From: Bacillota bacterium
Lineage (GTDB): Bacteria > Bacillota > Clostridia > Lachnospirales > Lachnospiraceae
Direction: 5' to 3'
NCBI GenBank assembly: GCA_023387635.1
Contig: JAEWHU010000080.1
Location: 1 to 17,176 of the forward strand
Length of the DNA stretch: 17,176 bases
The notes under the pieces were generated by a model that did not search any database, was not told the DNA's origin, and saw only the letters and a list, made by a program, of their open reading frames with translations. Below are positions 8,442-14,820 of this stretch, piece by piece. Position 1 is the first letter of the stretch. Each line of letters begins with the position of its first letter. A program made the translations under genes and the position numbers.

Positions 8442-8640
8442 CTATATACACCTAGCAAATCATTTATATACGAAAACATATTATATGGGAAATATGTGTA
8501 TCCTACATATATGATTTTATGGATTATAATTAGATAATTATTGTTTTATAAATTTTATTAAAGAAATTCTTTGTAAATATAAAACTTATAAATATATCTG
8601 ATGTATTCTAGACTTTTAATAACGGTAATATATTATTTGA
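8442..8640 (-). other. AT-rich upstream region of dnaG
   Basis: No gene is visible. On the minus strand a TATAAT hexamer lies at 8485-8480, about 40 bp before the first possible dnaG ATG. An inverted repeat ATATGT-7 nt-ACATAT (8492-8510) sits where the -35 element would be. No good -35 hexamer accompanies it, so a dnaG promoter here is only a possibility. The rest is low-complexity AT-rich sequence. Confidence 0.3.
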
Positions 8641-8651
8641 TTAGCAGACTT

Positions 8652-8704
8652 ATGAGTAACTCATTCATGAGTAACTCATTTATGAGTCGCAGATTAGGAC
8701 TCAT
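8652..8704. repeat. Tandem ATGAGT/ACTCAT palindromes
   Basis: Two identical 13-bp palindromes, ATGAGT-A-ACTCAT (8652-8664 and 8667-8679), lie 15 bp apart. A third pair of the same half-sites (8682-8687 and 8699-8704) is spread by 11 nt and overlaps the first copy of the larger repeat. The ACTCAT half-site recurs at 8717, 8806 and 8855 inside the repeat copies. Confidence 0.8.
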
Positions 8705-8780
8705 TTCTCACGTTGCACTCATCCATAAGTTTCACATTGTGTTATTACATGCAAGCATGCATAACACACTATAGAGCCGA
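8688..8780. repeat. Intergenic structured repeat, copy A
   Basis: Shares three blocks with copy B: the 17-mer beginning CGCAGATTAGGACTCAT (8688-8704), the 18-mer CACGTTGCACTCATCCAT (8709-8726) and the segment from TTACATGCAAGCATG to TAACACACTATAGAGCCGA. The last block forms a hairpin with GTGTTAT/ATAACAC outer arms and a CATG/CATG inner stem. Only 4 nt separate the first two blocks here. No coding potential is apparent. Confidence 0.85.
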
Positions 8781-8794
8781 CTTCCCTTCAGCTA

Positions 8795-8914
8795 CGCAGA
8801 TTAGGACTCATAATCAAAGCTTATTTCATAAGCTCCGATTATTCGTCACGTTGCACTCATCCATCAACTCCATAGTGTTTTTACATGCAAGCATGTAACA
8901 CACTATAGAGCCGA
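8795..8914. repeat. Intergenic structured repeat, copy B
   Basis: Same block order as copy A (8795-8811, 8847-8864, then the hairpin block to 8914). Here 35 nt lie between the first two blocks and contain their own hairpin, AGCTTAT-TTC-ATAAGCT (8818-8834), extended by AATC/GATT. Directly after the copy, CTAATCTGC (8919-8927) is the reverse complement of GCAGATTAG at 8796-8804 and 8689-8697. It could close the unit as a long-range stem. Confidence 0.85.
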
Positions 8915-8938
8915 TGGACTAATCTGCTTATCGTGTAT

Positions 8939-8947
8939 ATTATACCA
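8939..8947 (-). promoter_or_regulatory. Possible extended -10 promoter reading into the repeat and dnaG
   Basis: The minus strand has TGGTATAAT, a perfect TATAAT with an extended TG element, at 8947-8939. No clear -35 is seen 16-18 nt upstream. A start near 8932 would place the whole repeat in the transcript, directly ahead of dnaG. Confidence 0.4.
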
Positions 8948-8986
8948 TAGATTGCAAGAGGTTATTAGGGTTTCGATTTAGTATAA

Positions 8987-10036
8987 TTAGTATATACTCC
9001 ATGATTTTGGTATTGTTAGTTCTTCAAATTTTGCTATTGCGAATCTATCGGTCATTCCAGCGATATAGTCACATACAGTTCTGCTCGGAGTTTCTTTTTT
9101 CTCCTCCATACGTTTTAAATATTCTTCTGGTAATAGTTCTAAATTTTTTTCATAATAATAGAATAAATGTGCTAACATATCTTGTGCTTTTTGCTCTTCG
9201 CCTTTGGCCACAGGGTTGGTATATACATGAGAGAACATATATTTTCTTAATTTAAATAATGCATTTTCTATTTCAGGCGACATAATAATATCATTTTTAC
9301 CTTCACTACTGGTAACTATATCGTGTATCAAAGTATTAAGTCTTTGGGTTGCGCTATGTCCAAGTATATCTGTATATTCTCTAGGTAAATCATCTTCCTT
9401 TATAATATGTCCACGAATTGCATCATCTATGTCATGGTTAAGATAAGCAATTTTATCTGATATTCGAACAACTTTACCTTCAAGTGTACTAGGATTACCT
9501 GCTGTTTGATGATTTCTAATTCCATCACGCACTTCTACGGTTAGATTTAATCCTTTTCCATGATTTTCAAGAATTTCAACCACTCGAATACTTTGCATAT
9601 GATGTTCAAATCCTTCACTACATATATTATTTAATACCCTCTCTCCTGCATGACCAAATGGTGTATGACCAAGGTCATGACCTAATGCTATAGCTTCTAC
9701 TAAATCTTCATTTAAACGAAGTGCTTTTGCTATGGTTCTAGCATTTTGGGATACTTCAAGGGTATGTGTTAATCTAGTTCTATAATGATCTCCTTCTGGT
9801 GCTAAAAATACTTGAGTTTTATGTTTTAATCTTCGAAAAGACTTAGAATGCAAGATTCTGTCTTTATCTCTTTGATATATAGGCCTAATGTCACAAGGTT
9901 CTTCATAATGATCTCTACCCTTTGAGCTATCACTAAATGCTGCATAAGGGCTTAAAAATACATGTTCTCTTTCTTCTTGCTTTTGTCGTATGTTGATTGT
10001 TTGGTTTTGCTTATTGTCTCTTTTGGTATCATTCAT
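8987..10036 (-). CDS. dgt: dGTPase-like HD-domain deoxynucleoside triphosphate triphosphohydrolase
   Basis: Hydrolyses dNTPs to deoxynucleosides plus triphosphate and so influences nucleotide pools; 349 aa, the short form of the family. The N-terminal motif CDIRPIYQRDKDRILHSKSFRRLKHKTQVF (48-77) is characteristic. The metal-binding HD residues are His91 (RLTHTLEV), His120-Asp121 (LGHDLGHTPFGHAGE), with His124 and His129 nearby, and Asp194 (RISDKIAYLNHDIDDA). The start at ATG 10036 has AAGGAG 9 nt upstream. A hydrophilic N-terminal extension of about 25 residues precedes the conserved part. Its place upstream of dnaG-rpoD is the usual clostridial arrangement. Its preference for dGTP over other dNTPs cannot be told from the sequence. 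Confidence 0.93.
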   Translation of the reverse strand: MNDTKRDNKQNQTINIRQKQEEREHVFLSPYAAFSDSSKGRDHYEEPCDIRPIYQRDKDRILHSKSFRRLKHKTQVFLAPEGDHYRTRLTHTLEVSQNARTIAKALRLNEDLVEAIALGHDLGHTPFGHAGERVLNNICSEGFEHHMQSIRVVEILENHGKGLNLTVEVRDGIRNHQTAGNPSTLEGKVVRISDKIAYLNHDIDDAIRGHIIKEDDLPREYTDILGHSATQRLNTLIHDIVTSSEGKNDIIMSPEIENALFKLRKYMFSHVYTNPVAKGEEQKAQDMLAHLFYYYEKNLELLPEEYLKRMEEKKETPSRTVCDYIAGMTDRFAIAKFEELTIPKSWSIY

Positions 10037-10157
10037 ACAATCACACTCCTTCTTAAGGACAATTATTACCTATACTTATAATATTCTACCTAATCTCTGT
10101 ATTTCCTTTTTTAATTTTCAATTTCCTTGAATTCAAATTCTAATTTTATTTTCAATA

Positions 10158-10186
10158 TTGACTGATTTTCGTATTCATGCTATATT
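10158..10186 (+). promoter_or_regulatory. Sigma-A promoter of the nitrilase-family gene
   Basis: TTGACT (10158-10163), a 17-nt spacer and TATATT (10181-10186) with an extended TG at one base before the hexamer. The predicted start is near 10193, leaving a leader of about 65 nt. An inverted repeat, ATCAT-TCTT-ATGAT (10197-10210), lies at the start of that leader and could be an operator. Confidence 0.75.
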
Positions 10187-10257
10187 TCCACATATTATCA
10201 TTCTTATGATTATTACATTATTTATACGCGTGCAGAGCACACAGATGGGGGCTATAT

Positions 10258-10989
10258 ATGATTATTGGATTAACTTCAGCTAAAATTAAAGATTATGATA
10301 TGTCACATAATCTAGAACAAATGGAACATTACATAATAGAAGGTAGTAAAGAAGGTATTGATTTACTTTGCTTTGGTGAATCATTTGTACATGGTTTTGA
10401 TGGTTTAACTTGGGATTATAACGAAGATTTAAAAAGAGCCCTAAAACAAAATGACGAAAAAATTATCTACCTTCAGTCCTTAGCCAAAAAATATCATATT
10501 GGTATCTCTTTTGGCTATATTGAAAAAGATAATAATATTATCTATAGTAGCAATTTAGTTATTGATGATACTGGCAATATTATAGATAATTTTAAAAGAG
10601 TATCCATTGGATGGAAAGAACCAATTGCACCTAATGAGTATTATAAAGAAGGAGAAGGATTCCATACCTTTTCATACAAAGAAAAAATGTTTACAACTGC
10701 AATATGTGGTGATCTTTGGCATGACACTTTTCTACAAGATGCCATAAAACAACCTGCTGATTGTCTCTTATGGCCATTATATGTAGATTTTGCAGTAGAA
10801 GATTGGAATTCTAAACTTTTGTCTGAATATGAAGAAAGAGTTGCAAATTTTAAAATTCCAGTCCTTATGATTAATAGTTATTCTGATAAAATAAATCATG
10901 CAAAAGGTGGTTGCTACGTTTTCCATAATGGATCAACTGTTAAGCATCTGCCAATGGGCGAAGTGGGAATATTGAAATTTACTTTATAA
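10258..10989 (+). CDS. Carbon-nitrogen hydrolase (nitrilase superfamily)
   Basis: A 243-aa cytoplasmic amidohydrolase of the nitrilase fold. The Glu-Lys-Cys triad can be placed: Glu41 (CFGESF), Lys113 (NFKRVSIG) and Cys150 (AICGDLWHD). The N-terminus MIIGLTSAKIKD and the GxxFGY strand (82-87) fit the fold. The protein is slightly short compared with the usual 260-280 aa, and its Lys motif departs from the common YRKxHL. The substrate is therefore unclear: omega-amidase-like, N-carbamoyl or another amide. GGGGG lies 6 nt before ATG 10258. It is a single-gene unit, with its own promoter upstream and a terminator downstream, divergent from dgt. Confidence 0.87.
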   Translation: MIIGLTSAKIKDYDMSHNLEQMEHYIIEGSKEGIDLLCFGESFVHGFDGLTWDYNEDLKRALKQNDEKIIYLQSLAKKYHIGISFGYIEKDNNIIYSSNLVIDDTGNIIDNFKRVSIGWKEPIAPNEYYKEGEGFHTFSYKEKMFTTAICGDLWHDTFLQDAIKQPADCLLWPLYVDFAVEDWNSKLLSEYEERVANFKIPVLMINSYSDKINHAKGGCYVFHNGSTVKHLPMGEVGILKFTL

Positions 10990-11001
10990 GCAAAAAAGGG
11001 G

Positions 11002-11057
11002 AACTCACTCTACTGTCATTTTGTTAGTGACATTGGAGCGAGTTTTCTCTTTTTTTT
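11002..11057 (+). terminator. Rho-independent terminator after the nitrilase-family gene
   Basis: A long imperfect stem runs from AACTCACTCTACTGTCA (11002-11018) to TGACATTGGAGCGAGTT (11028-11044), with a 9-nt loop. It is followed by TTCTC and eight T. It isolates the preceding gene from feoAB. Confidence 0.88.
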
Positions 11058-11090
11058 AACTTTAATTCTGAAATACTGTATAAATTTATA
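11056..11090 (+). promoter_or_regulatory. Possible feoAB promoter with a palindrome over the -10
   Basis: TTAACT (11056-11061), 17 nt, then TATAAA (11079-11084). The -10 is the left half of a perfect 12-bp palindrome, TATAAATTTATA (11079-11090), a position where a repressor would block initiation. The -35 is weak and overlaps the T-run of the preceding terminator. No canonical Fur or DtxR box is recognisable. Confidence 0.38.
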
Positions 11091-11180
11091 AATAAAATCA
11101 CTTCTATTATTCATAAAAAATGATAGCCAAAAATAAAAAATTGCATAGAATAATATAAGTTGAAAAAATGGTGGTTGTTT

Positions 11181-11408
11181 ATGTTAAAACTAGATAAAGT
11201 ATCCGTTGGTAAATTTATAAAAGTAGAAGAACTGCTGTCTACCGGGGCCCTAAGAGAACGAATGTTGGCACTTGGTTTTACTAAAGGTACTAAAATAGAA
11301 GTAATTCAAAAAGGTCCATCAGGGGACCCTACCATATATAATATTCGAGGTACTATGATTGCACTTAGAAAAGAAGAAGCCGCCCTAATTCACATTTCAG
11401 AATTATAA
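11181..11408 (+). CDS. feoA: Ferrous iron transport protein FeoA
   Basis: A small cytoplasmic SH3-like protein (75 aa from this start) that supports FeoB-mediated Fe2+ uptake. The sequence has the family pattern LDKVSVGKFIKVEEL...GALRERMLALGFTKGTKIEVIQKGPSGDPTIYNIRGTMIALRKEEAALIHI, ending with the usual beta strand. An upstream in-frame TTG at 11160 would add seven residues (MKKWWLF) that FeoA proteins lack, and it has no ribosome binding site. ATG 11181 has GGTGG 6 nt upstream and gives the standard start. feoB follows after 50 bp on the same strand. Confidence 0.93.
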   Translation: MLKLDKVSVGKFIKVEELLSTGALRERMLALGFTKGTKIEVIQKGPSGDPTIYNIRGTMIALRKEEAALIHISEL

Positions 11409-11458
11409 GTTAATATAATTCATATAGTATAATGAAACAAAATCAATTAGGAGGTTTT

Positions 11459-13585
11459 ATGGGTTTAACCTATCATTCAACGAAAAATTGTTCTATGAAA
11501 GATTTATATCAGATTGATAAAAATGAAAATCAAATCCTATTAGCCCTTGCTGGCAACCCTAATACAGGGAAAAGCACAGTCTTTAATTCCTTAACAGGAC
11601 TTCATCAACATACTGGCAATTGGCCTGGGAAAACTGTAGTAAATGCAAGGGGTGAATATACCTATCATAATGAAGATTACATCCTAGTTGATCTCCCCGG
11701 TACATATTCTTTATTCGCTACATCTATGGAAGAGGAAGTTGCTAGGGATTTTATCTGTTTTGGTAACTCTGACTGTATTATTGTTGTAGTAGATGCCACT
11801 TGTCTTGAGCGGAATCTTAGTCTTCTTTATCAAATCCTTGAATTAACGAGTAAAGTAATTCTTTGTATTAATTTGATTGATGAAGCCAGGAAGATGAACA
11901 TTAATATTGATAAACTAGGCTTGGAAAAAGAACTTAAAATACCAGTGGTACTATGTGCTGCTAGAAGTAATAAGGGTATCACTGAATTAAAAGAAGAAGT
12001 TTCTAAATTTAAAAATTCCATTCCACTTCCTATAGATACTTTTGGTAAAATTATCACTTACAAAGGATACATAGAAACTACTGTTACTAATATAGAACAA
12101 CTTATTCACCCATACATAACAAAAATCAATGCAAGATGGGTAGCTCTTCGCCTTATAGATGGAGACGAAAAACTAAAAAAAGAACTTAGTATCCCTATTC
12201 CTTCTTCTGTACTAGATAAAGTAACTACTATTTCTGATGAATTTCATTCTATTTATAATATAAGGAATGTTCGAGATGATATTATAGAAGATATTTATAA
12301 AAAAGTAGAGGATGTTATTGCTACTTGTGTATCTTTTGATGAAAAAAAGTTACATAGAGATCGTAAAATCGATAGTTATGTAACTTCTAGATTATTTGGT
12401 ATTCCTCTCATGCTTCTTACCCTTTCTATCATTTTATGGATTACCATTAGTGGCGCGAATCTACCTTCTGCACTACTAAGTAAATTGTTATTTGGGTTTG
12501 GAGATAAATTATCAGCGCTTTTTATTACACTTCATGCACCGGACTGGTTACACGGAATACTAATTCATGGTTTATATCGTACACTTGCTTGGGTCGTTTC
12601 TGTTATGCTTCCACCAATGGCAATATTCTTTCCCCTATTTACTATATTAGAGGACTTAGGATATTTGCCAAGAATAGCCTTTAATCTAGATCATTTGTTT
12701 AAAAAGGCCTGCGCTCATGGAAAACAGTGTCTTACCATGTGTATGGGACTGGGGTGCAATGCTGCTGGTATTATAGCTTGTAGAATCATAGATTCCAAAA
12801 GAGAAAGACTTATCGCCATATTAACCAATAATTTTGTTCCCTGTAACGGCAGATTCCCAATGCTAATCGCTATTGCTACGGTTTTTTTATTCACGAGTAA
12901 CAAATCAAATTTTATTTTTTTACCTGCTCTTGCAGTAACTGGCATCGTAATTCTTGGTGTCATAATTACCTTATTAATATCTTACCTTTTATCAAAAACC
13001 ATGTTAAAAGGCATACCATCTACATTTACCCTTGAGCTCCCTCCCTATAGAATTCCTCAGTTTGGTAGAGTGTTATATACTTCCATTGTTGACAGAACTA
13101 TATTTGTTTTAGCTAGGGCAGTTCTCATTGCAGCTCCTGCAGGTGCTATTACTTGGGCACTGGCTAATATCTACATCAAAGACCTAAGTATTATTAGCCA
13201 TATAGCTAATTTTCTTAACCCATTTGGTAAATTAATTGGTCTAGATGGTTTTATCCTAATGGCTTTTATATTTGGTTTACCTGCAAATGAAATTGTACTA
13301 CCAATTCTACTTATGGCTTACTTATCAACGGGCACAATGGTAGAGTTTGAAAGTATTGAATCATTACGAAATATCTTACTAGGCAGGGGGTGGACTTACC
13401 TTACTGCACTTAATGTAATGCTCTTTTCTCTCTTACACTGGCCTTGTGCAACCACACTTTTAACCATTCGCAAAGAAACAAACAGTACAAAATGGATGCT
13501 TGTTGGCGCAATTCTCCCAACTTTGGTTGGTATTATAGTGTGTTTTATTACAACTAGCATAGTAAGACTGATTGGATTTATTTAA
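11459..13585 (+). CDS. feoB: Ferrous iron transporter FeoB (GTPase plus membrane permease)
   Basis: The main Fe2+ uptake protein, 708 aa from the chosen start. The N-terminal G domain has G1 GNPNTGKST (32-40), G3 DLPG (78-81), G4 NLID (138-141) and G5 AARSNKG (167-173), followed by a helical GDI-like region (about 185-310). The C-terminal part has many membrane segments (from about 320) and the two gate motifs: MGLGCNAAGI, and, after a short loop, NNFVPCNGRFPML with a conserved Cys. HQHTGNWPGKT after G1 marks the clostridial subtype. An ATG nine codons earlier (11432) is in frame, but a perfect AGGAGG at 11449-11454 lies between the two and serves ATG 11459. No feoC is seen. Confidence 0.96.
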   Translation: MGLTYHSTKNCSMKDLYQIDKNENQILLALAGNPNTGKSTVFNSLTGLHQHTGNWPGKTVVNARGEYTYHNEDYILVDLPGTYSLFATSMEEEVARDFICFGNSDCIIVVVDATCLERNLSLLYQILELTSKVILCINLIDEARKMNINIDKLGLEKELKIPVVLCAARSNKGITELKEEVSKFKNSIPLPIDTFGKIITYKGYIETTVTNIEQLIHPYITKINARWVALRLIDGDEKLKKELSIPIPSSVLDKVTTISDEFHSIYNIRNVRDDIIEDIYKKVEDVIATCVSFDEKKLHRDRKIDSYVTSRLFGIPLMLLTLSIILWITISGANLPSALLSKLLFGFGDKLSALFITLHAPDWLHGILIHGLYRTLAWVVSVMLPPMAIFFPLFTILEDLGYLPRIAFNLDHLFKKACAHGKQCLTMCMGLGCNAAGIIACRIIDSKRERLIAILTNNFVPCNGRFPMLIAIATVFLFTSNKSNFIFLPALAVTGIVILGVIITLLISYLLSKTMLKGIPSTFTLELPPYRIPQFGRVLYTSIVDRTIFVLARAVLIAAPAGAITWALANIYIKDLSIISHIANFLNPFGKLIGLDGFILMAFIFGLPANEIVLPILLMAYLSTGTMVEFESIESLRNILLGRGWTYLTALNVMLFSLLHWPCATTLLTIRKETNSTKWMLVGAILPTLVGIIVCFITTSIVRLIGFI

Positions 13586-13646
13586 CCACTGTTAATATAT
13601 AGGAAGCCAGTTCTTACTTATATTATAAACTTAATAGATGATATCA

Positions 13647-13676
13647 AAAAAGTGGATCTTAAAGAATCCACTTTTT
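13647..13676. terminator. Bidirectional terminator between feoB and the oxidoreductase operon
   Basis: A perfect 11-bp stem, AAAAAGTGGAT/ATCCACTTTTT, has an 8-nt loop and T-runs on both strands. It lies 61 bp after feoB and 68 bp after the convergent oxidoreductase gene, so it can end both. Confidence 0.9.
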
Positions 13677-13744
13677 CGTTTTAAGTTACCTAACAACTCA
13701 TTATATTATTACAGTATAATCATTTAGATACAACCACGATATAA

Positions 13745-14710
13745 TTAAACTTGTTCTCTCTTACCACTTTGATAGGATTTGTAAGCTGCTTCCATCATTC
13801 TAGTTAGTACAACAGCATCTTCAATACCAAAGGTAACATCCTTTGAAGCAATGCAACCATTTACCCATTGTATTAAAGGGGATGGAAGTTCTTTTGGAAG
13901 TTCATCCATAGTAATCCAGTCACCACCTGTTTCATCCAATGCATACTTAACACCATCTCGAATAAAGAGTGCACCTTTTGTCCCACTTATTTCTAGTGTA
14001 GCAGGGTTATAATTAGATACAAAACCAGTTTCTGATACACCAATTGCACCCTGTTCAAATTCTATCACTGATACAGCGTTGTCTTCTACTTCATGTCCTG
14101 TTATATTTGTGAAAACAGATTGAATTGTTTTTGGCTCACCTAAAAGCCAATTTAATAAATACATAGGATGCGCACCCAGATCAATCATTGCACCACCACC
14201 ACATTGCTCTTTATTATAAAAATGAGGTGGCAACCAACCCGCTATACTACCATTATGTACATTACGCATTCTTGCATAGGTAATACGTCCAAGGGCTCCA
14301 CTACTTATCATCTGTTTAGCGAATAAGAATTCAGGATTACATTTCTTAACTAAGGATAAAGTAAGTTCGGCTTTCTTTTTCTCTAATGCTTCCTTAATCT
14401 CAAAACATTCAGCTGTTGTTAATGCAAGAACCTTCTCACTAAAGATTTTTTTTCCCGCATCAATTGCTTTAAGAATCAATTTCGTATGGTCTACTGTGGC
14501 AGCAGTTATTACAACACCTTCAATAGACTTATCACTTAAAAGTTCATCATAGTCTTCATAATATGTCGCACCATATTTCTCTGCATACTGCATGCCTCTC
14601 TTAATATCTTCATCCCATATTGCTGTCACTTTACTATCACTTTTTTCAAGTATCTCTTTCGTATAACCCTCGGCATGAACATGCCAATAACTAATAATTG
14701 CTATATTCAT
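13745..14710 (-). CDS. Gfo/Idh/MocA-family oxidoreductase with an atypical nucleotide-binding motif
   Basis: A probable NAD(P)-dependent sugar or polyol dehydrogenase of 321 aa. The Rossmann half (1-120) begins MNIAIISYWHVHAEGY, where the usual GxGxxG is absent, and has SEKVLAL (91-97) in place of EKPLA; the catalytic Lys93 is kept. The C-terminal half has the family signature GGGAMIDLGAHPMYLLNWLLG with Asp177 and His181. The start at ATG 14710 has GGAG at spacing 6. It is the second gene of an operon with the oxidoreductase at 14821-15906, separated by a 110-bp hairpin-rich gap. Loss of the glycine motif could mean altered cofactor binding, although some family branches share this HxHA-type N-terminus. 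The substrate is unknown. Confidence 0.88.
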   Translation of the reverse strand: MNIAIISYWHVHAEGYTKEILEKSDSKVTAIWDEDIKRGMQYAEKYGATYYEDYDELLSDKSIEGVVITAATVDHTKLILKAIDAGKKIFSEKVLALTTAECFEIKEALEKKKAELTLSLVKKCNPEFLFAKQMISSGALGRITYARMRNVHNGSIAGWLPPHFYNKEQCGGGAMIDLGAHPMYLLNWLLGEPKTIQSVFTNITGHEVEDNAVSVIEFEQGAIGVSETGFVSNYNPATLEISGTKGALFIRDGVKYALDETGGDWITMDELPKELPSPLIQWVNGCIASKDVTFGIEDAVVLTRMMEAAYKSYQSGKREQV

Positions 14711-14726
14711 ACTTTACTCCATTTCT

Positions 14727-14808
14727 GCGCCGCTTTTTGCGCATTTCAAGTTTGTGGGTGCAGAGCAGTCACAAACTTGCTGAGTGAAATATTTGAAAAA
14801 TATTTCAC
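14727..14808. repeat. Three consecutive hairpins in the intercistronic gap
   Basis: In mRNA order: GTGAAATATTT/AAATATTTCAC (11 bp, 3-nt loop, 14784-14808); CAAGTTTGTG/CACAAACTTG (10 bp, 13-nt loop, 14747-14779); and GCGC/GCGC (14727-14742). They occupy most of the 110-bp gap between the two oxidoreductase genes. No T-run follows any of them in the sense direction. Confidence 0.8.
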
Positions 14809-14820
14809 TTTTATCCCCAT

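Noticed and set aside
8713..8898. A 61-codon open frame on the plus strand in the dgt-dnaG gap
   Set aside because: It spans parts of both repeat copies, so its protein repeats itself (LHSSI-type and QAC/HAS segments) for trivial reasons. It has no ribosome binding site and its composition follows the hairpins.
8640..8940. Possible CRISPR array
   Set aside because: There are only two long imperfect copies with blocks of unequal spacing, no regular 28-37-bp repeats with unique spacers, and no cas genes nearby.
11160..11180. feoA start at TTG 11160
   Set aside because: It has no ribosome binding site and adds MKKWWLF, which FeoA proteins lack; ATG 11181 has GGTGG at a good distance.
11432..11458. 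feoB start at the upstream ATG 11432
   Set aside because: A perfect AGGAGG lies downstream of it, directly before ATG 11459, and the extra nine residues are not typical of FeoB.
12715..12963. 82-codon antisense frame within feoB
   Set aside because: It is the reverse frame of a membrane-protein gene with strong coding signal on the plus strand, and lacks a ribosome binding site and recognisable domains.
14784..14808. Terminator between the two oxidoreductase genes
   Set aside because: The stem is strong, but in the sense (minus) direction it is followed by CAGCAAGTTTG with no T-run, and the second gene needs readthrough.
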